A stretch of DNA of 64,000 nucleotides from an uncultured Flavobacteriales bacterium (lineage in GTDB: Bacteria > Bacteroidota > Bacteroidia > CAIKAF01): positions 120,498-184,497 of the forward strand of contig CAIKAF010000029.1 of assembly GCA_903825395.1 (NCBI GenBank). Direction: 5' to 3'. The translations under genes and the position numbers were made by a program. The notes beneath the pieces are model-generated. The model was not told where the DNA came from. It worked only from the letters and a program-made list of their open reading frames with translations, and did not search any database. Shown here piece by piece: positions 1-8,521 of the stretch (the stretch's first letter is position 1; every line of letters starts with the position of its first letter).

Positions 1-860
1 GATCCAGTCACCCGCATACCCCTCCGCAACGCGGACGCACAAACGGCATCAAAGGCTTCATGCACCGAACACACTGTAATATCGGTTAGGTTCATGGATA
101 TTTGAGCAATTCCATACTCTTCAATGAACCACCCAATGGCTTTTACACTTTTCAATGCCCCAGCCTCCCACACCGGATTGCCCTGGGCATCCAGTACAAT
201 GTCTCCGTCAATGGGGTCTCCCATGCGCTTAATTCGGCCTTTTTCCCGAACATCATAGGCTACGGAATTGGCCCTTCGAACGGAGGTGGTGTTCAAATTC
301 ACGTTGTAGGCGACCAAGAAGTTACGGGCTCCAATGACAGTAGCGCCACTCTGAGGATTAAACTCAGCCGGACCAAAATCCGGCTTCCAATCTGGGTTTT
401 TTAGTTTTTCTTTCAAGCCTTCATACTCTCCGGCACGTACAACCGCTAGGTTCCTACGCTGAGGATTCATGGCGGCAGCCTCATAGCAATACACCGGTAT
501 TTGAAGCTCTTCGCCCACCCGTTTGGCAAGCCTATGCGCATACTGCACGGTTTCTTCCATGCTGATGCCAGATATGGGCACCAAGGGACAAACGTCGGTA
601 GCCCCCATTCGTGGATGCTCTCCACTGTGCTGCCGCATGTCAATCCGTTGCGCCGCCACTTGAATGGCTCGAAATGCAGCCTCTATTACCGGCTCTGCTT
701 CTCCTACAAAGGTGAAAACGGTTCTGTGGGTGGCTTTACCTGGATCTACATCCAACAATTGAACGCCCTCTACAGAACGAACGGCATCGGCAATCGCCTC
801 TAATACTACATGGTCCCTGCCTTCAGAAAAGTTTGGAACGCATTCGATGATCTGACGCAT
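1..860 (-). CDS. ftcD: Glutamate formimidoyltransferase (3' end beyond window)
   Basis: Transfers the formimino group of formiminoglutamate to tetrahydrofolate in the last step of histidine degradation. I translated the minus strand directly: ATG at 860, then 286 codons open to the window edge. The N-terminus has VPNFSEGR (residues 8-15), HRTVF from residue 45 and HSGEHPRMGATD with His82, which corresponds to the catalytic histidine of the family. The last visible stretch, SMNLTDITV followed by RGMRVTGS, is also typical. It cannot be decided whether the protein is a stand-alone transferase of about 300 residues or is fused to a cyclodeaminase domain, because the C-terminus is missing. A TATCTTTG promoter box lies upstream on the minus strand at 875-882. 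Confidence 0.93.
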   Translation of the reverse strand, partial: MRQIIECVPNFSEGRDHVVLEAIADAVRSVEGVQLLDVDPGKATHRTVFTFVGEAEPVIEAAFRAIQVAAQRIDMRQHSGEHPRMGATDVCPLVPISGISMEETVQYAHRLAKRVGEELQIPVYCYEAAAMNPQRRNLAVVRAGEYEGLKEKLKNPDWKPDFGPAEFNPQSGATVIGARNFLVAYNVNLNTTSVRRANSVAYDVREKGRIKRMGDPIDGDIVLDAQGNPVWEAGALKSVKAIGWFIEEYGIAQISMNLTDITVCSVHEAFDAVCASALRRGMRVTG

Positions 861-874
861 AGATTATTTTTCTC

Positions 875-882
875 CAAAGATA
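875..882 (-). promoter_or_regulatory. Bacteroidota -7 box for ftcD
   Basis: On the minus strand the sequence reads TATCTTTG, a full match to the TAnnTTTG box of Bacteroidota sigma factors. It lies 14 nt before the ftcD ATG. No clear -33 TTTG is seen at the usual distance. Confidence 0.5.
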
Positions 883-912
883 TAAGGCCTTTTATGTTAT
901 TTTGACCTCGAT

Positions 913-1650
913 ATGCGTACCTTTTTGAAAAAATTACTCCCACCTGAACCGGTAAACCGAAAAACGATGGGAGTTTTGTTGGTTTCTGCCGTATCTCTGT
1001 TGATACTCCACTATGGCCAACAAGATTTCGTTTATGCCTGGCTTCGCCCCAGCCTCTTGACCGTTTTTCAAGGTCTTGACACAGGCTTGATTCGCTTGCT
1101 TTGGTGGGCCATCCTTTGCTTTTTTTCTTATGTTGTTGTGCCTGTGATTTTTCTGCTTTCAATTCGGGAACGGAATTGGAACGAGTTCGGTTTGAGCTCT
1201 AACATAGACCTAAGGCAGGGAAAGGGATACATGTTGCTTCTGCTTCCCATGATCCCTGTGGTTCTATTGGCCTCATTTTTACCCTCTTTTCAATCCACTT
1301 ATCCCTTTTGGAATCCAGGCGCAGGTTCAACGCTGTGGCCAAACCTTTTAATCTGGGAATTGGCCTATGCCACGCAATTTTTTGCCTTAGAGTTTTTTTT
1401 TCGGGGATTTATCGTGCATGGGTGCAAACATACGTTTGGATGGTATGCTGTCCCTGTGATGATGATTCCCTATGTTATGATTCATTTTTCCAAGCCGTTG
1501 CCGGAAGCTTTGGGTTCAATTGCCGCTGGTTGGGTGTTGGGTATGCTTAGTTTTCATTCCAAATCCATTTGGTATGGAGTGCTTATGCATGTTGCCGTGG
1601 CTTGGACAATGGATTTTTTAAGCCTCTACCATCGCGGACTTTTAGGTTAA
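913..1650 (+). CDS. CPBP (Abi/CAAX-type) family membrane protein
   Basis: A 245-residue polytopic membrane protein with about seven hydrophobic segments. It resembles CPBP intramembrane glutamic proteases: an EFFFRG segment near residue 161 matches the EExxxR signature, followed by PYVMIH (FxxxH-like) and LMHVAVAW (third motif). The first glutamate of the EExxxR pair is leucine here, so activity is uncertain. In other bacteria the family processes prenylated peptides or acts in bacteriocin immunity; no substrate can be inferred here. It is transcribed divergently from ftcD, with 52 bp between the two start codons. Confidence 0.8.
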   Translation: MRTFLKKLLPPEPVNRKTMGVLLVSAVSLLILHYGQQDFVYAWLRPSLLTVFQGLDTGLIRLLWWAILCFFSYVVVPVIFLLSIRERNWNEFGLSSNIDLRQGKGYMLLLLPMIPVVLLASFLPSFQSTYPFWNPGAGSTLWPNLLIWELAYATQFFALEFFFRGFIVHGCKHTFGWYAVPVMMIPYVMIHFSKPLPEALGSIAAGWVLGMLSFHSKSIWYGVLMHVAVAWTMDFLSLYHRGLLG

Positions 1651-1704
1651 AGGCTAGATTCAGCTAGATTTTGGCTACCTTGCTGCTCCTAAAATGTTGG
1701 AATT

Positions 1705-2877
1705 ATGGCAACGGTTTTGGTCATTGACGATCAGCAAAGTGTACGGAAAAGTTTCCGGGAGGTATTGGAATATGAATCGTTTACTGTTTTAGAAGCAGAA
1801 GACGGGCAAAAGGGGTTGGATGCCTTGGCTGAACATACGGTTGACGTCGTTCTCTGCGACATAAAAATGCCTAAAATGGACGGCATGGAGTTTTTGGATT
1901 TGGCTTTGGCCTCCGGATTTGAAATGCCCATTATTATGATTTCAGGGCATGGAAATATTGAAACGGCCGTCGATTCTATTAAGAAAGGAGCTTATGATTT
2001 TATTCAAAAACCCATTGACCTTCCAAGGCTTTTGGTCACCCTTAGGAACGCCCTGGAAAAAAGAACGCTGGTCACCGAAACCAAACAATTAAAAAAGAAG
2101 GTTTCTAAAAGCAAAGCAAAAGACATCATTGGCGATTCAGAGGCCATCCGAAAAATCCGGGATTTAATTCAGCGGGTAGCACCTACCGATGCCCGAATTT
2201 TAGTTACAGGAAGCAACGGAACGGGAAAGGAGTTGGTGGCGCACTGGGTGCACGCATTAAGCGCCCGCTCTGAAGGCCCAATGGTGGAAGTGAATTGCGC
2301 AGCTATTCCCAGTGAATTGATCGAATCCGAACTGTTCGGTCATGAAAAAGGAGCCTTTACTTCGGCAGTGAAACAACGGCAAGGAAAATTTGAATTGGCC
2401 AATGGAGGCACTTTGTTTCTCGATGAAATAGGCGATATGAGCCTGTCGGCCCAAGCTAAAGTACTAAGAGCCCTTCAGGAAAATAAAATTGCCAGGGTAG
2501 GCGGCGATAAGGAAATTAAGGTCGATGTGCGCGTGGTGGCTGCCACCAATAAGGATTTGAGCGAGGAAATTCGAAAAGGGAACTTTAGAGAAGATTTATT
2601 CCACCGCCTAAACGTGATTCCAATTCATGTCCCCGATTTAAATGAACGAAGAGAGGATATTCCATTGTTGGCCGATCACTTTTTAAGCATGATCCTGGAA
2701 GAGCAAAATATGGGCCCGAAACAAATTCGACCCGATGCCATTAAAGCGCTTCAAGAACTCGATTGGACGGGAAACATAAGAGAACTTCGAAACGTGGTGG
2801 AACGCCTAATCATTTTAAGCGACCAAGAAATTACAGCTCAAGATGTTGAAATCTTTGCTAAACCCAATAAAAAATAA
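1705..2877 (+). CDS. Sigma54-type response regulator without DNA-binding domain
   Basis: A 390-residue NtrC-like protein. Residues 1-120 form a receiver domain with the acidic pair D8-D9, phosphoacceptor D52 and a KP motif near 102. Residues 140-370 form an AAA+ sigma54-activation domain with a Walker A (GSNGTGKE from about 170), a GAFTSA loop at 216-221 in place of GAFTGA, and Walker B LFLDEIGD with D240-E241. It ends at residue 390, right after the AAA+ lid, so the Fis-type helix-turn-helix present in most NtrC-family regulators is missing. Similar short forms are, to my recollection, common in Bacteroidota. No histidine kinase is adjacent, so the input signal is unknown. A partial -7 box (TACCTTGC) lies at 1676. 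Confidence 0.93.
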   Translation: MATVLVIDDQQSVRKSFREVLEYESFTVLEAEDGQKGLDALAEHTVDVVLCDIKMPKMDGMEFLDLALASGFEMPIIMISGHGNIETAVDSIKKGAYDFIQKPIDLPRLLVTLRNALEKRTLVTETKQLKKKVSKSKAKDIIGDSEAIRKIRDLIQRVAPTDARILVTGSNGTGKELVAHWVHALSARSEGPMVEVNCAAIPSELIESELFGHEKGAFTSAVKQRQGKFELANGGTLFLDEIGDMSLSAQAKVLRALQENKIARVGGDKEIKVDVRVVAATNKDLSEEIRKGNFREDLFHRLNVIPIHVPDLNERREDIPLLADHFLSMILEEQNMGPKQIRPDAIKALQELDWTGNIRELRNVVERLIILSDQEITAQDVEIFAKPNKK

Positions 2878-2985
2878 CAAGGACTCAACCGCTCCGCCTA
2901 ACTTGGGGCCCCATGCATCCGATTTGACATTTGGCCTGCCCAAGGTTAATGACGAATCTCATGGTTTTCTATAATGCAATATCCA

Positions 2986-2993
2986 TACCTTTG
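2986..2993 (+). promoter_or_regulatory. Bacteroidota -7 box for hmgA
   Basis: TACCTTTG is a full match to TAnnTTTG, 20 nt before the hmgA ATG. A -33 TTTG is not evident. It probably drives the hmgA-hpd pair. Confidence 0.55.
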
Positions 2994-3013
2994 CTGCAAT
3001 CAACGTAGTTCGT

Positions 3014-4171
3014 ATGCCCATTTATCATAAACTCGGCCAGATTCCATCCAAACGCCATGTGCAGTTTCGTAAACCCGATGGAGGCTTATACTATGAACAA
3101 TTGTTTGGAACTGTGGGATTTGCAGGTATGTCCAGTTTACTGTACCACCACCACCGGCCCACCCGAATTGCCGGCATCGATGAACCCATCCCCTTTGTGC
3201 CAACAGCTGCCGTTGAAAACAACATGACGCCCCGCCGTTTGTTGGGATTCAGAACGCCACCAGTACAGGATTATCTGAAAAGCCGAAGCTATGTGTTGTT
3301 CAATTCCGATGTCAATATTGCTCTTGCAGCCCCCTCCGGTCTAAACACTTCCTATTTTTATAAGAACGCCGATGCCGATGAACTGGTTTTCGTTCATCAA
3401 GGCTCCGGCACCCTCGAAACCATGTTGGGGCATATTCCCTTTGAATCAGGAGATTACTTGCTAATTCCCAGAGGTATTATCCATCGATTTGCCTTCTCTA
3501 ATTCTGAAAATCGCTTGTTGATTACAGAATCCCACCATCCCATTTATACCCCAAAACGCTACCGGAATTACTTTGGTCAGCTGTTGGAACATTCGCCGTT
3601 TTGCGAGCGAGATATGAAATTGCCATCTGTTCTTGAGCATCACGATGAAAAAGGAGACTTTTTGGTCTATGTTAAAAAACAGGGCCTACTGCACCCCGTC
3701 CATTATCAAACACATCCTTTTGATGTGGTTGGCTGGGATGGGTATAATTTCCCTTATGGTTTTTCCATTCACAACTTCGAACCCATAACAGGAAGGGTAC
3801 ATCAGCCACCGCCAGTGCATCAAACATTTGAAACCGATGCATTTGTGGTGTGCTCGTTTTGTCCGCGCTTGTACGATTACCACCCTCTGTCCATTCCCGC
3901 CCCCTACAACCACAGCAACATTGATTCCGATGAGGTTTTGTATTATGTGGACGGCGATTTTATGAGCCGCAACGAAGTGGAAAAGGGAATGATTACTCTG
4001 CACCCCGCCGGAATTCCGCATGGACCTCAGCCCGGGGCCACAGAACGCAGCATCGGTCAAACTGAAACCAACGAACTGGCAGTAATGATTGATACGTTTA
4101 AACCACTTAAGCTAACTGCTCAGGCCTTGAACATGGAAGACCCTGCATATTGGGCTTCTTGGCAAGAATAA
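3014..4171 (+). CDS. hmgA: Homogentisate 1,2-dioxygenase
   Basis: Opens the aromatic ring of homogentisate to maleylacetoacetate in tyrosine/phenylalanine breakdown, using one non-haem Fe(II). The N-terminal YHKLGQIPSKRHVQFRKP and the C-terminal block YNHSNIDSDEVLYY ... TLHPAGIPHGP, which carries the His/Glu/His iron ligands, are family hallmarks. At 385 residues it belongs to the shorter bacterial type; animal and proteobacterial forms have about 430-445. It lies 22 bp upstream of hpd, whose product makes its substrate, so the two are very probably one operon. No fumarylacetoacetase or maleylacetoacetate isomerase gene is next to them. Confidence 0.95.
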   Translation: MPIYHKLGQIPSKRHVQFRKPDGGLYYEQLFGTVGFAGMSSLLYHHHRPTRIAGIDEPIPFVPTAAVENNMTPRRLLGFRTPPVQDYLKSRSYVLFNSDVNIALAAPSGLNTSYFYKNADADELVFVHQGSGTLETMLGHIPFESGDYLLIPRGIIHRFAFSNSENRLLITESHHPIYTPKRYRNYFGQLLEHSPFCERDMKLPSVLEHHDEKGDFLVYVKKQGLLHPVHYQTHPFDVVGWDGYNFPYGFSIHNFEPITGRVHQPPPVHQTFETDAFVVCSFCPRLYDYHPLSIPAPYNHSNIDSDEVLYYVDGDFMSRNEVEKGMITLHPAGIPHGPQPGATERSIGQTETNELAVMIDTFKPLKLTAQALNMEDPAYWASWQE

Positions 4172-4193
4172 CACTCAAAAACCAACCTACACC

Positions 4194-5333
4194 ATGGAAA
4201 CTCCTTCATTGAACAGAACCTATAAAAAAGTTGTTGAGGAAGCTCAAGATTTTTTGCCCATTCTGGGAACCGATTATGTGGAACTGATTGTGGGAAATGC
4301 CAAGCAATCGGCACATTATTTTAAAACTGCATTTGGATTCCAAGATTTAGCCTTCTCTGGCATGGAAACCGGAAGAAAAGACCAGGTTTCTTATGTGCTT
4401 CAGCAAGGAAAAATCCGCCTGGTTCTAACAGCGCCGCTTAGTCAAGACAGCCACTTGTGGGAACACGTGCGTACCCATGGCGATGGAGTTAAAGTAGTAG
4501 CTCTTTGGGTAGAAGATGCCACTAAAGCCTTTCAAGAAACGGTGGCCCGCGGAGCCAAGCCCTACCTTGAACCCACTGTTGAAAGCGATGAATTTGGACG
4601 TGTGGTGAAATCCGGAATTTATACCTACGGAGAAACAGTTCACCTGTTTATTGAGCGTCATGAATATTCCGGCGCTTTTTTGCCGGGTTTCCAACCCTTC
4701 AATTCGGGCTTTTCCCCCTCCGATACGGGTTTGAAGTTCATCGATCACATGGTGGGAAATGTAGATTGGGGCCAAATGAATACCTGGTGTACTTTTTACG
4801 CCGAGGTCATGGGATTCGCTCAGCTGATTTCTTTTGATGACAAAGACATTAGCACCGATTATACCGCATTGATGTCTAAGGTGATGAGCAACGGCTCTGG
4901 CTTCATCAAGTTCCCAATCAACGAACCGGCTAAGGGCAAGAAAAAATCGCAAATTGAAGAGTATATTGAATATTATGGCGGCCCAGGCGTTCAGCACATT
5001 GCCGTGGCTACCGATAACATCGTTGAGACAGTAACTGCATTGCGCAGCCGAGGTGTTCAATTTCTAGAAGTTCCCGATTCCTATTATGAAGATCTTCAGC
5101 ATAGGGTAGGGCAAATAGATGAGGAAATTGAGGTGCTGAAATCCCTACGTATTTTGGTTGATCGCGATGATCAAGGGTATCTTCTACAGCTGTTTACCAA
5201 ACCTGTGGTGGACCGCCCAACCATTTTCATTGAAATTATTCAACGGAAAGGAGCTACCAGTTTCGGAAAAGGGAATTTTAAAGCTTTGTTCGAAAGCATT
5301 GAACGCGAACAAGAATTGCGGGGCACGCTCTAA
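4194..5333 (+). CDS. hpd: 4-Hydroxyphenylpyruvate dioxygenase
   Basis: Converts 4-hydroxyphenylpyruvate to homogentisate, the substrate of the upstream hmgA product. It is 379 residues long and has two vicinal-oxygen-chelate halves. The iron ligands can be placed at His185 (FIDHMVGN), His268 (GVQHIAVAT) and Glu347 (IFIEII). The conserved C-terminal GKGNFKALFESIEREQ is present. The length and domain order are normal for a bacterial HPPD. The pathway would let the cell use tyrosine as a carbon source; homogentisate can also be diverted to pyomelanin. Confidence 0.97.
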   Translation: METPSLNRTYKKVVEEAQDFLPILGTDYVELIVGNAKQSAHYFKTAFGFQDLAFSGMETGRKDQVSYVLQQGKIRLVLTAPLSQDSHLWEHVRTHGDGVKVVALWVEDATKAFQETVARGAKPYLEPTVESDEFGRVVKSGIYTYGETVHLFIERHEYSGAFLPGFQPFNSGFSPSDTGLKFIDHMVGNVDWGQMNTWCTFYAEVMGFAQLISFDDKDISTDYTALMSKVMSNGSGFIKFPINEPAKGKKKSQIEEYIEYYGGPGVQHIAVATDNIVETVTALRSRGVQFLEVPDSYYEDLQHRVGQIDEEIEVLKSLRILVDRDDQGYLLQLFTKPVVDRPTIFIEIIQRKGATSFGKGNFKALFESIEREQELRGTL

Positions 5334-5417
5334 TCAGCAACCAATTCTTGAACCTATTTTCAGCCTGTTGGGGTCATACTGTTATTGAGCATTTCTAGTA
5401 AGCCCAACAAAAAAACC

Positions 5418-5425
5418 TACCTTTG
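5418..5425 (+). promoter_or_regulatory. Bacteroidota -7 box for lolD
   Basis: TACCTTTG is a full TAnnTTTG match. It overlaps the in-frame TTG at 5423, so that TTG cannot be the translation start. The ATG at 5441 is therefore preferred. Confidence 0.6.
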
Positions 5426-5440
5426 ACTCAATTGAATTGC

Positions 5441-6112
5441 ATGGATCTTCAGCCCATTTTACAGGCACAAAATCTGCGCCGCTCCTTTGGCTCCGTTCAG
5501 GTCCTCAATGGAGTCAATTTGACGGTTCATGCCGGTGAAATAGTCTCCATTTCAGGAAGGTCTGGAGCCGGGAAAAGCACGCTGTTGCATATTTTGGGTA
5601 CGCTAGATCGGCCAGATTCCGGAACGTTGAGCATCGATCAACGCGAAATCACTCAATTGAACGACCGGCTAATGAGTCGCTTTAGAAATGAACGGCTTGG
5701 TTTTGTGTTTCAATTCCATCATTTGTTGCCCGAATTTACGGCCCTTGAAAACATCGGAATTCCCATGATGATTGCCGGAAAATCCAAACAGGAAGTAGAT
5801 TCCAGAGGTATGGATTTGCTAAAAATGATGGACCTTCAACACCGGGCACACCACAAACCCGATGCCCTTTCGGGAGGCGAACAACAACGTGTGGCCGTAG
5901 CTCGAGCCCTGGCCAATGCACCCGCGGTTGTTTTTGCCGATGAACCCAGTGGAAATTTAGATGCCCAAACTGCCGCCCAGTTGCATAACCTATTTTTCGA
6001 CTTGCGTGAAAAACTCGGCCAAACCTTTATCGTGGTTACCCACAATGCAGAATTAGCCGGAATGGCCGATCGCAATTTGGTCATGAGCCAAGGCCAAATT
6101 ATTTCGGAATAG
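5441..6112 (+). CDS. lolD: Lipoprotein-releasing ABC transporter ATPase (LolD-like)
   Basis: A 223-residue ABC ATPase of the LolD/MacB subgroup, which powers extraction of lipoproteins from the inner membrane or similar mechanotransmission transport. Walker A GRSGAGKST, the Q-loop segment FVFQFHHLLPEFTALEN typical of LolD, signature LSGGEQQRVAVARAL and Walker B VVFADEPSGNLD are all present. The start at 5441 is chosen because an upstream in-frame TTG lies inside the promoter box. No LolC/E permease gene is adjacent, which is not unusual in Bacteroidota. Assignment to LolD rather than another MacB-type ATPase is by sequence style only. Confidence 0.88.
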   Translation: MDLQPILQAQNLRRSFGSVQVLNGVNLTVHAGEIVSISGRSGAGKSTLLHILGTLDRPDSGTLSIDQREITQLNDRLMSRFRNERLGFVFQFHHLLPEFTALENIGIPMMIAGKSKQEVDSRGMDLLKMMDLQHRAHHKPDALSGGEQQRVAVARALANAPAVVFADEPSGNLDAQTAAQLHNLFFDLREKLGQTFIVVTHNAELAGMADRNLVMSQGQIISE

Positions 6113-6203
6113 GTCAATACCCCCTTCTCCAAAATCTACCTACATCTAGGTATTTTGATAGGTATTTCACTAGGTTAAACCCCAACTGAACTACCAGACA
6201 TCC

Positions 6204-6211
6204 TATCTTTA
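6204..6211 (+). promoter_or_regulatory. -7 box four bases before an ATG
   Basis: TATCTTTA matches TAnnTTTG at seven of eight positions and ends 4 nt before the ATG at 6216. Transcription would begin at or very near the start codon, giving a leaderless mRNA. Confidence 0.45.
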
Positions 6212-6215
6212 GGGT

Positions 6216-7277
6216 ATGAAAAAACTAGGCTCCGTGTTGGCGCTTCTTTCAAGCATGGGAATCGCTGCTCTTATGGCTCAGAATCTTGAATATCCCCAAG
6301 AAAGGCATCTGAAAAATTTGAGGCAATTGACCTTTGGCGGAGAAAATGCCGAAGCCTATTGGAGTTTTGATGGACAACGGCTTGTTTTCCAGCGCACCGA
6401 TAAAGAACAGGGAATCCCCTGCGACCGGATTTATTATTGGTCTGTGGCCGCAGAAAATATGCAGGTTCAGCCACCCATACCCGTATCCAATGGAGAAGGT
6501 CGAACAACCTGCTCTTATTTTTTAAAAGGCGATAGTGTTGTTGTTTTTGCCTCAACCCATGCGGCTTCACCCGATTGTCCTCCTGAACCAGAACGCAGTT
6601 CAGGAGCCTATTACTGGCCCATTTACCCCAGCTTTGATTTGTACCTGAAAAATCTGAGAACGGGGAAGTATTCTAGGCTCACGCATCGGGAAGGCTACGA
6701 TGCTGAAGCCACCGTTTCGCCCAAAGGAGATAAAATTGTCTTTACCTCAGATCGCAGCGGTGATTTGGAATTGTGGACCATGAACATTGATGGCAGTGAT
6801 GTCAAGCAAGTTACCCATGGCTTGGGTTATGATGGAGGAGCCTTTTTCTCTCCCGACGGTCAATACCTGGTTTTTCGTGCCAGCCGCCCCAAAACACCGG
6901 AAGAAATAGAAAAGTACAAACGCTTATTTAACCAGGGTTTGGTAGCTCCGAGCGATATGGAAATCTATGTGTGTAAAGCCGATGGTTCCGATCTTCGGCA
7001 AGTGACAAGGTTAGGGAAGGCAAATTGGGCACCTTTTTTTCACCCTTCCGGCAAAAAGATTTTGTTCAGCTCTAACCACGCTTCTCAACGGGGCTATCAA
7101 TTTAATCTGTACATGGTGAATGTGGATGGGTCAGGACTTGAACAAGTCACCTATGACCCCGTATTTGATGCCTTTCCAATGTTCTCATTTGATGGCAAAA
7201 AATTGGTTTTCAGTTCAAATCGAAACAATGGCGGTACCCGTTCAACCAACCTCTTTATTGCCGATTGGGTAGATTAA
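6216..7277 (+). CDS. Secreted PD40/TolB-like beta-propeller protein
   Basis: A 353-residue exported protein. Residues 1-21 form a signal peptide (MKKLGSVLALLSSMGIAALMAQ). The rest is built of PD40 (TolB-like WD40) repeats of the type SPKGDKIVFTSDRSGDLELW, FSPDGQYLVFRASR, FHPSGKKILFSSN and FSFDGKKLVFSSNRN, with intervening D-G-S-D/G-L-x-QVT strands. The propeller is probably periplasmic or surface-exposed and binds protein or peptide. There is no peptidase domain at the C-terminus, unlike many PD40 proteins. It is not TolB of a Tol-Pal system, since no tolQ/R/A/pal is nearby. The function is unknown. Confidence 0.85.
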   Translation: MKKLGSVLALLSSMGIAALMAQNLEYPQERHLKNLRQLTFGGENAEAYWSFDGQRLVFQRTDKEQGIPCDRIYYWSVAAENMQVQPPIPVSNGEGRTTCSYFLKGDSVVVFASTHAASPDCPPEPERSSGAYYWPIYPSFDLYLKNLRTGKYSRLTHREGYDAEATVSPKGDKIVFTSDRSGDLELWTMNIDGSDVKQVTHGLGYDGGAFFSPDGQYLVFRASRPKTPEEIEKYKRLFNQGLVAPSDMEIYVCKADGSDLRQVTRLGKANWAPFFHPSGKKILFSSNHASQRGYQFNLYMVNVDGSGLEQVTYDPVFDAFPMFSFDGKKLVFSSNRNNGGTRSTNLFIADWVD

Positions 7278-7292
7278 GTCAATATTAGCCGC

Positions 7293-7604
7293 ATGCCACA
7301 TTTTTTAGAACGACTTAAAACCAAATGGAAGCTCAATAGCCTTCGGCAGGTTTGGGTGGTATTGCTGGTCTTTGCCTGCACCGGATTTACTATCATGTTT
7401 ATTCGCAAACCAATAATGAATGCCATTGGGCTTGAGCGACCAAATCAGATAGGCTGGTACATTCTGTATTTCATCGCCATATTGCCGGTGTACCAAGTTA
7501 TTTTGTTGCTGTATGGAGCCCTGTTTGGTCAGTTTAAATTTTTCTGGGACTTTGAAAAACGAATGCTTCAGCGCATGCTTGGACGTAAATCTGAAAAAAA
7601 ATAA
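7293..7604 (+). CDS. Small two-helix membrane protein (DUF6787-like)
   Basis: 103 residues with two hydrophobic helices (about 20-38 and 53-75), a conserved-looking KWKLNSLRQVWVVLLVFACTG start and a basic tail. It resembles a Bacteroidota-restricted family I know as DUF6787; the family name is from memory and unverified. It lies 15 bp after the PD40 gene and is probably cotranscribed. The last 40 bp of the gene are duplicated at 7951-7990 (36 of 40 identical), with tandem palindromic repeats in between, so the 3' end has been rearranged at some time. Confidence 0.7.
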   Translation: MPHFLERLKTKWKLNSLRQVWVVLLVFACTGFTIMFIRKPIMNAIGLERPNQIGWYILYFIAILPVYQVILLLYGALFGQFKFFWDFEKRMLQRMLGRKSEKK

Positions 7605-7640
7605 GCTCTGGGCTGATGTAAATTGCGCTTCCAATCTCAT

Positions 7641-7780
7641 GATTTTTTTACCGTAAAGCACCCCATGTCGGCACAAAGTTCACAAAGGGAATGTCGTATA
7701 GCGAATGGGTTCGAGGCTCCTTTGTGAACATTGCGGCTCCCTTTGCGGCCTCTGTGGTAAAAAAATGGCTGCTATGCCTT
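7641..7780. repeat. Palindromic tandem repeat, unit 1
   Basis: A 140-bp unit, nearly identical to the unit at 7784-7922. The ends are inverted (TTTTTTACC... and ...GGTAAAAAA) and an inner perfect inverted pair GTTCACAAAGG / CCTTTGTGAAC lies at about 7679 and 7720. The unit could fold into one long hairpin. Short open frames in it are not credible genes. Confidence 0.85.
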
Positions 7781-7783
7781 GAA

Positions 7784-7922
7784 GATTTTTTACCGCAAAG
7801 CACCCCATGTCGGAACAAAGTTCAGAAAGGGGATGTCGTACAGCGAATGGGTTCGAGGCTCCTTTGTGAACATTGCGGCTCCCTTCGCGGCCTCTGTGGT
7901 AAAAAAATGGCTGCTATGCCTT
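7784..7922. repeat. Palindromic tandem repeat, unit 2
   Basis: Second copy of the unit at 7641-7780, in direct orientation, with only a handful of substitutions (for example CACAAAGG changed to CAGAAAGG, which weakens the inner palindrome). It is followed by a near-copy of the 3' end of the upstream gene. Confidence 0.85.
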
Positions 7923-7950
7923 TTATTGTAGGTGACATGATTTAGGATAC

Positions 7951-7990
7951 GAATGCTCCGGCGCATGCTTAGACGTAAATCTGAAAAAAC
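7951..7990 (+). repeat. Duplicated 3' end of the gene at 7293-7604
   Basis: Matches 7561-7600 at 36 of 40 positions. Read in the same frame it still encodes RML-RML-RKSEK and runs to a TAA at 7998, so it looks like a remnant of the gene's original or a second 3' terminus. The remainder up to 8119 shows nothing recognisable. Confidence 0.75.
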
Positions 7991-8119
7991 AAACAATTAA
8001 ATTACGCTAGACCTAACAGCGAATTGAATCCTGCCGACAGCTCGGCCAAAAAACCGTCCATTCAAAAGCTTAATACATATCAGATGGCAGAGAATTTATT
8101 TTCAAACCACCTCTCAACC

Positions 8120-8521
8120 TCAACCAATTAAAATACCAGGTCTTCCCAGAAACGGAATTTCCCGCTCCATTCCCAATTCTGTACTGCCGGGCAAGACGAC
8201 AAATTTTTTATCGAAAACCTGACCTTCAATAAAGTAACTAATCCAATATTCATTGGTCAATTCCAGTGCCTCAGCTGAAATGGGTTCAATGCGCTGTACA
8301 TTTTGAGCATCAATGCACTCGTAAAAGTGCCGCAAGGTCGAGGTTTGAAGCTGCTCTCCATGTACTTCTCCATACCCTTTGCTCACCACCATGGCGTTGG
8401 TCAAATCCTTCTTATTCTCATTGATTAAATAAGCGGTGTAAGGGGTGTCTGGAAAGTCTGGCTCAATCACCAATGCCAAAAAAACTCCACTTACCGCAGG
8501 CTGAGGTATATCTGCTTTCAT
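8120..8521 (-). CDS. Conserved hypothetical protein next to nadE
   Basis: 133 residues, soluble, with no signal peptide and no cysteine pair. It has a beta-rich pattern with segments such as VSKGYGEVHGEQLQTSTLRHF and LTNEYWISYFIEGQVFDKKFVVLPG. Proteins like this occur in Bacteroidota and I recall them sometimes being mislabelled as tRNA synthetase fragments; no catalytic motif is visible. The ATG overlaps the nadE stop by 4 bp, so the two are translationally coupled. Function unknown. Confidence 0.75.
   Translation of the reverse strand: MKADIPQPAVSGVFLALVIEPDFPDTPYTAYLINENKKDLTNAMVVSKGYGEVHGEQLQTSTLRHFYECIDAQNVQRIEPISAEALELTNEYWISYFIEGQVFDKKFVVLPGSTELGMEREIPFLGRPGILIG

Noticed and set aside
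102..803. Two plus-strand frames of 100 codons each at the left end
   Set aside because: Both are antisense to ftcD, whose minus-strand reading gives a clear family match.
7641..7922. CRISPR array
   Set aside because: Only two units of 140 bp with no spacers; palindromic tandem duplication instead.
7691..7945. 84-codon plus-strand frame between 7293 gene and nadE block
   Set aside because: Consists of the two tandem repeat units and repeats its own peptide; not a gene.
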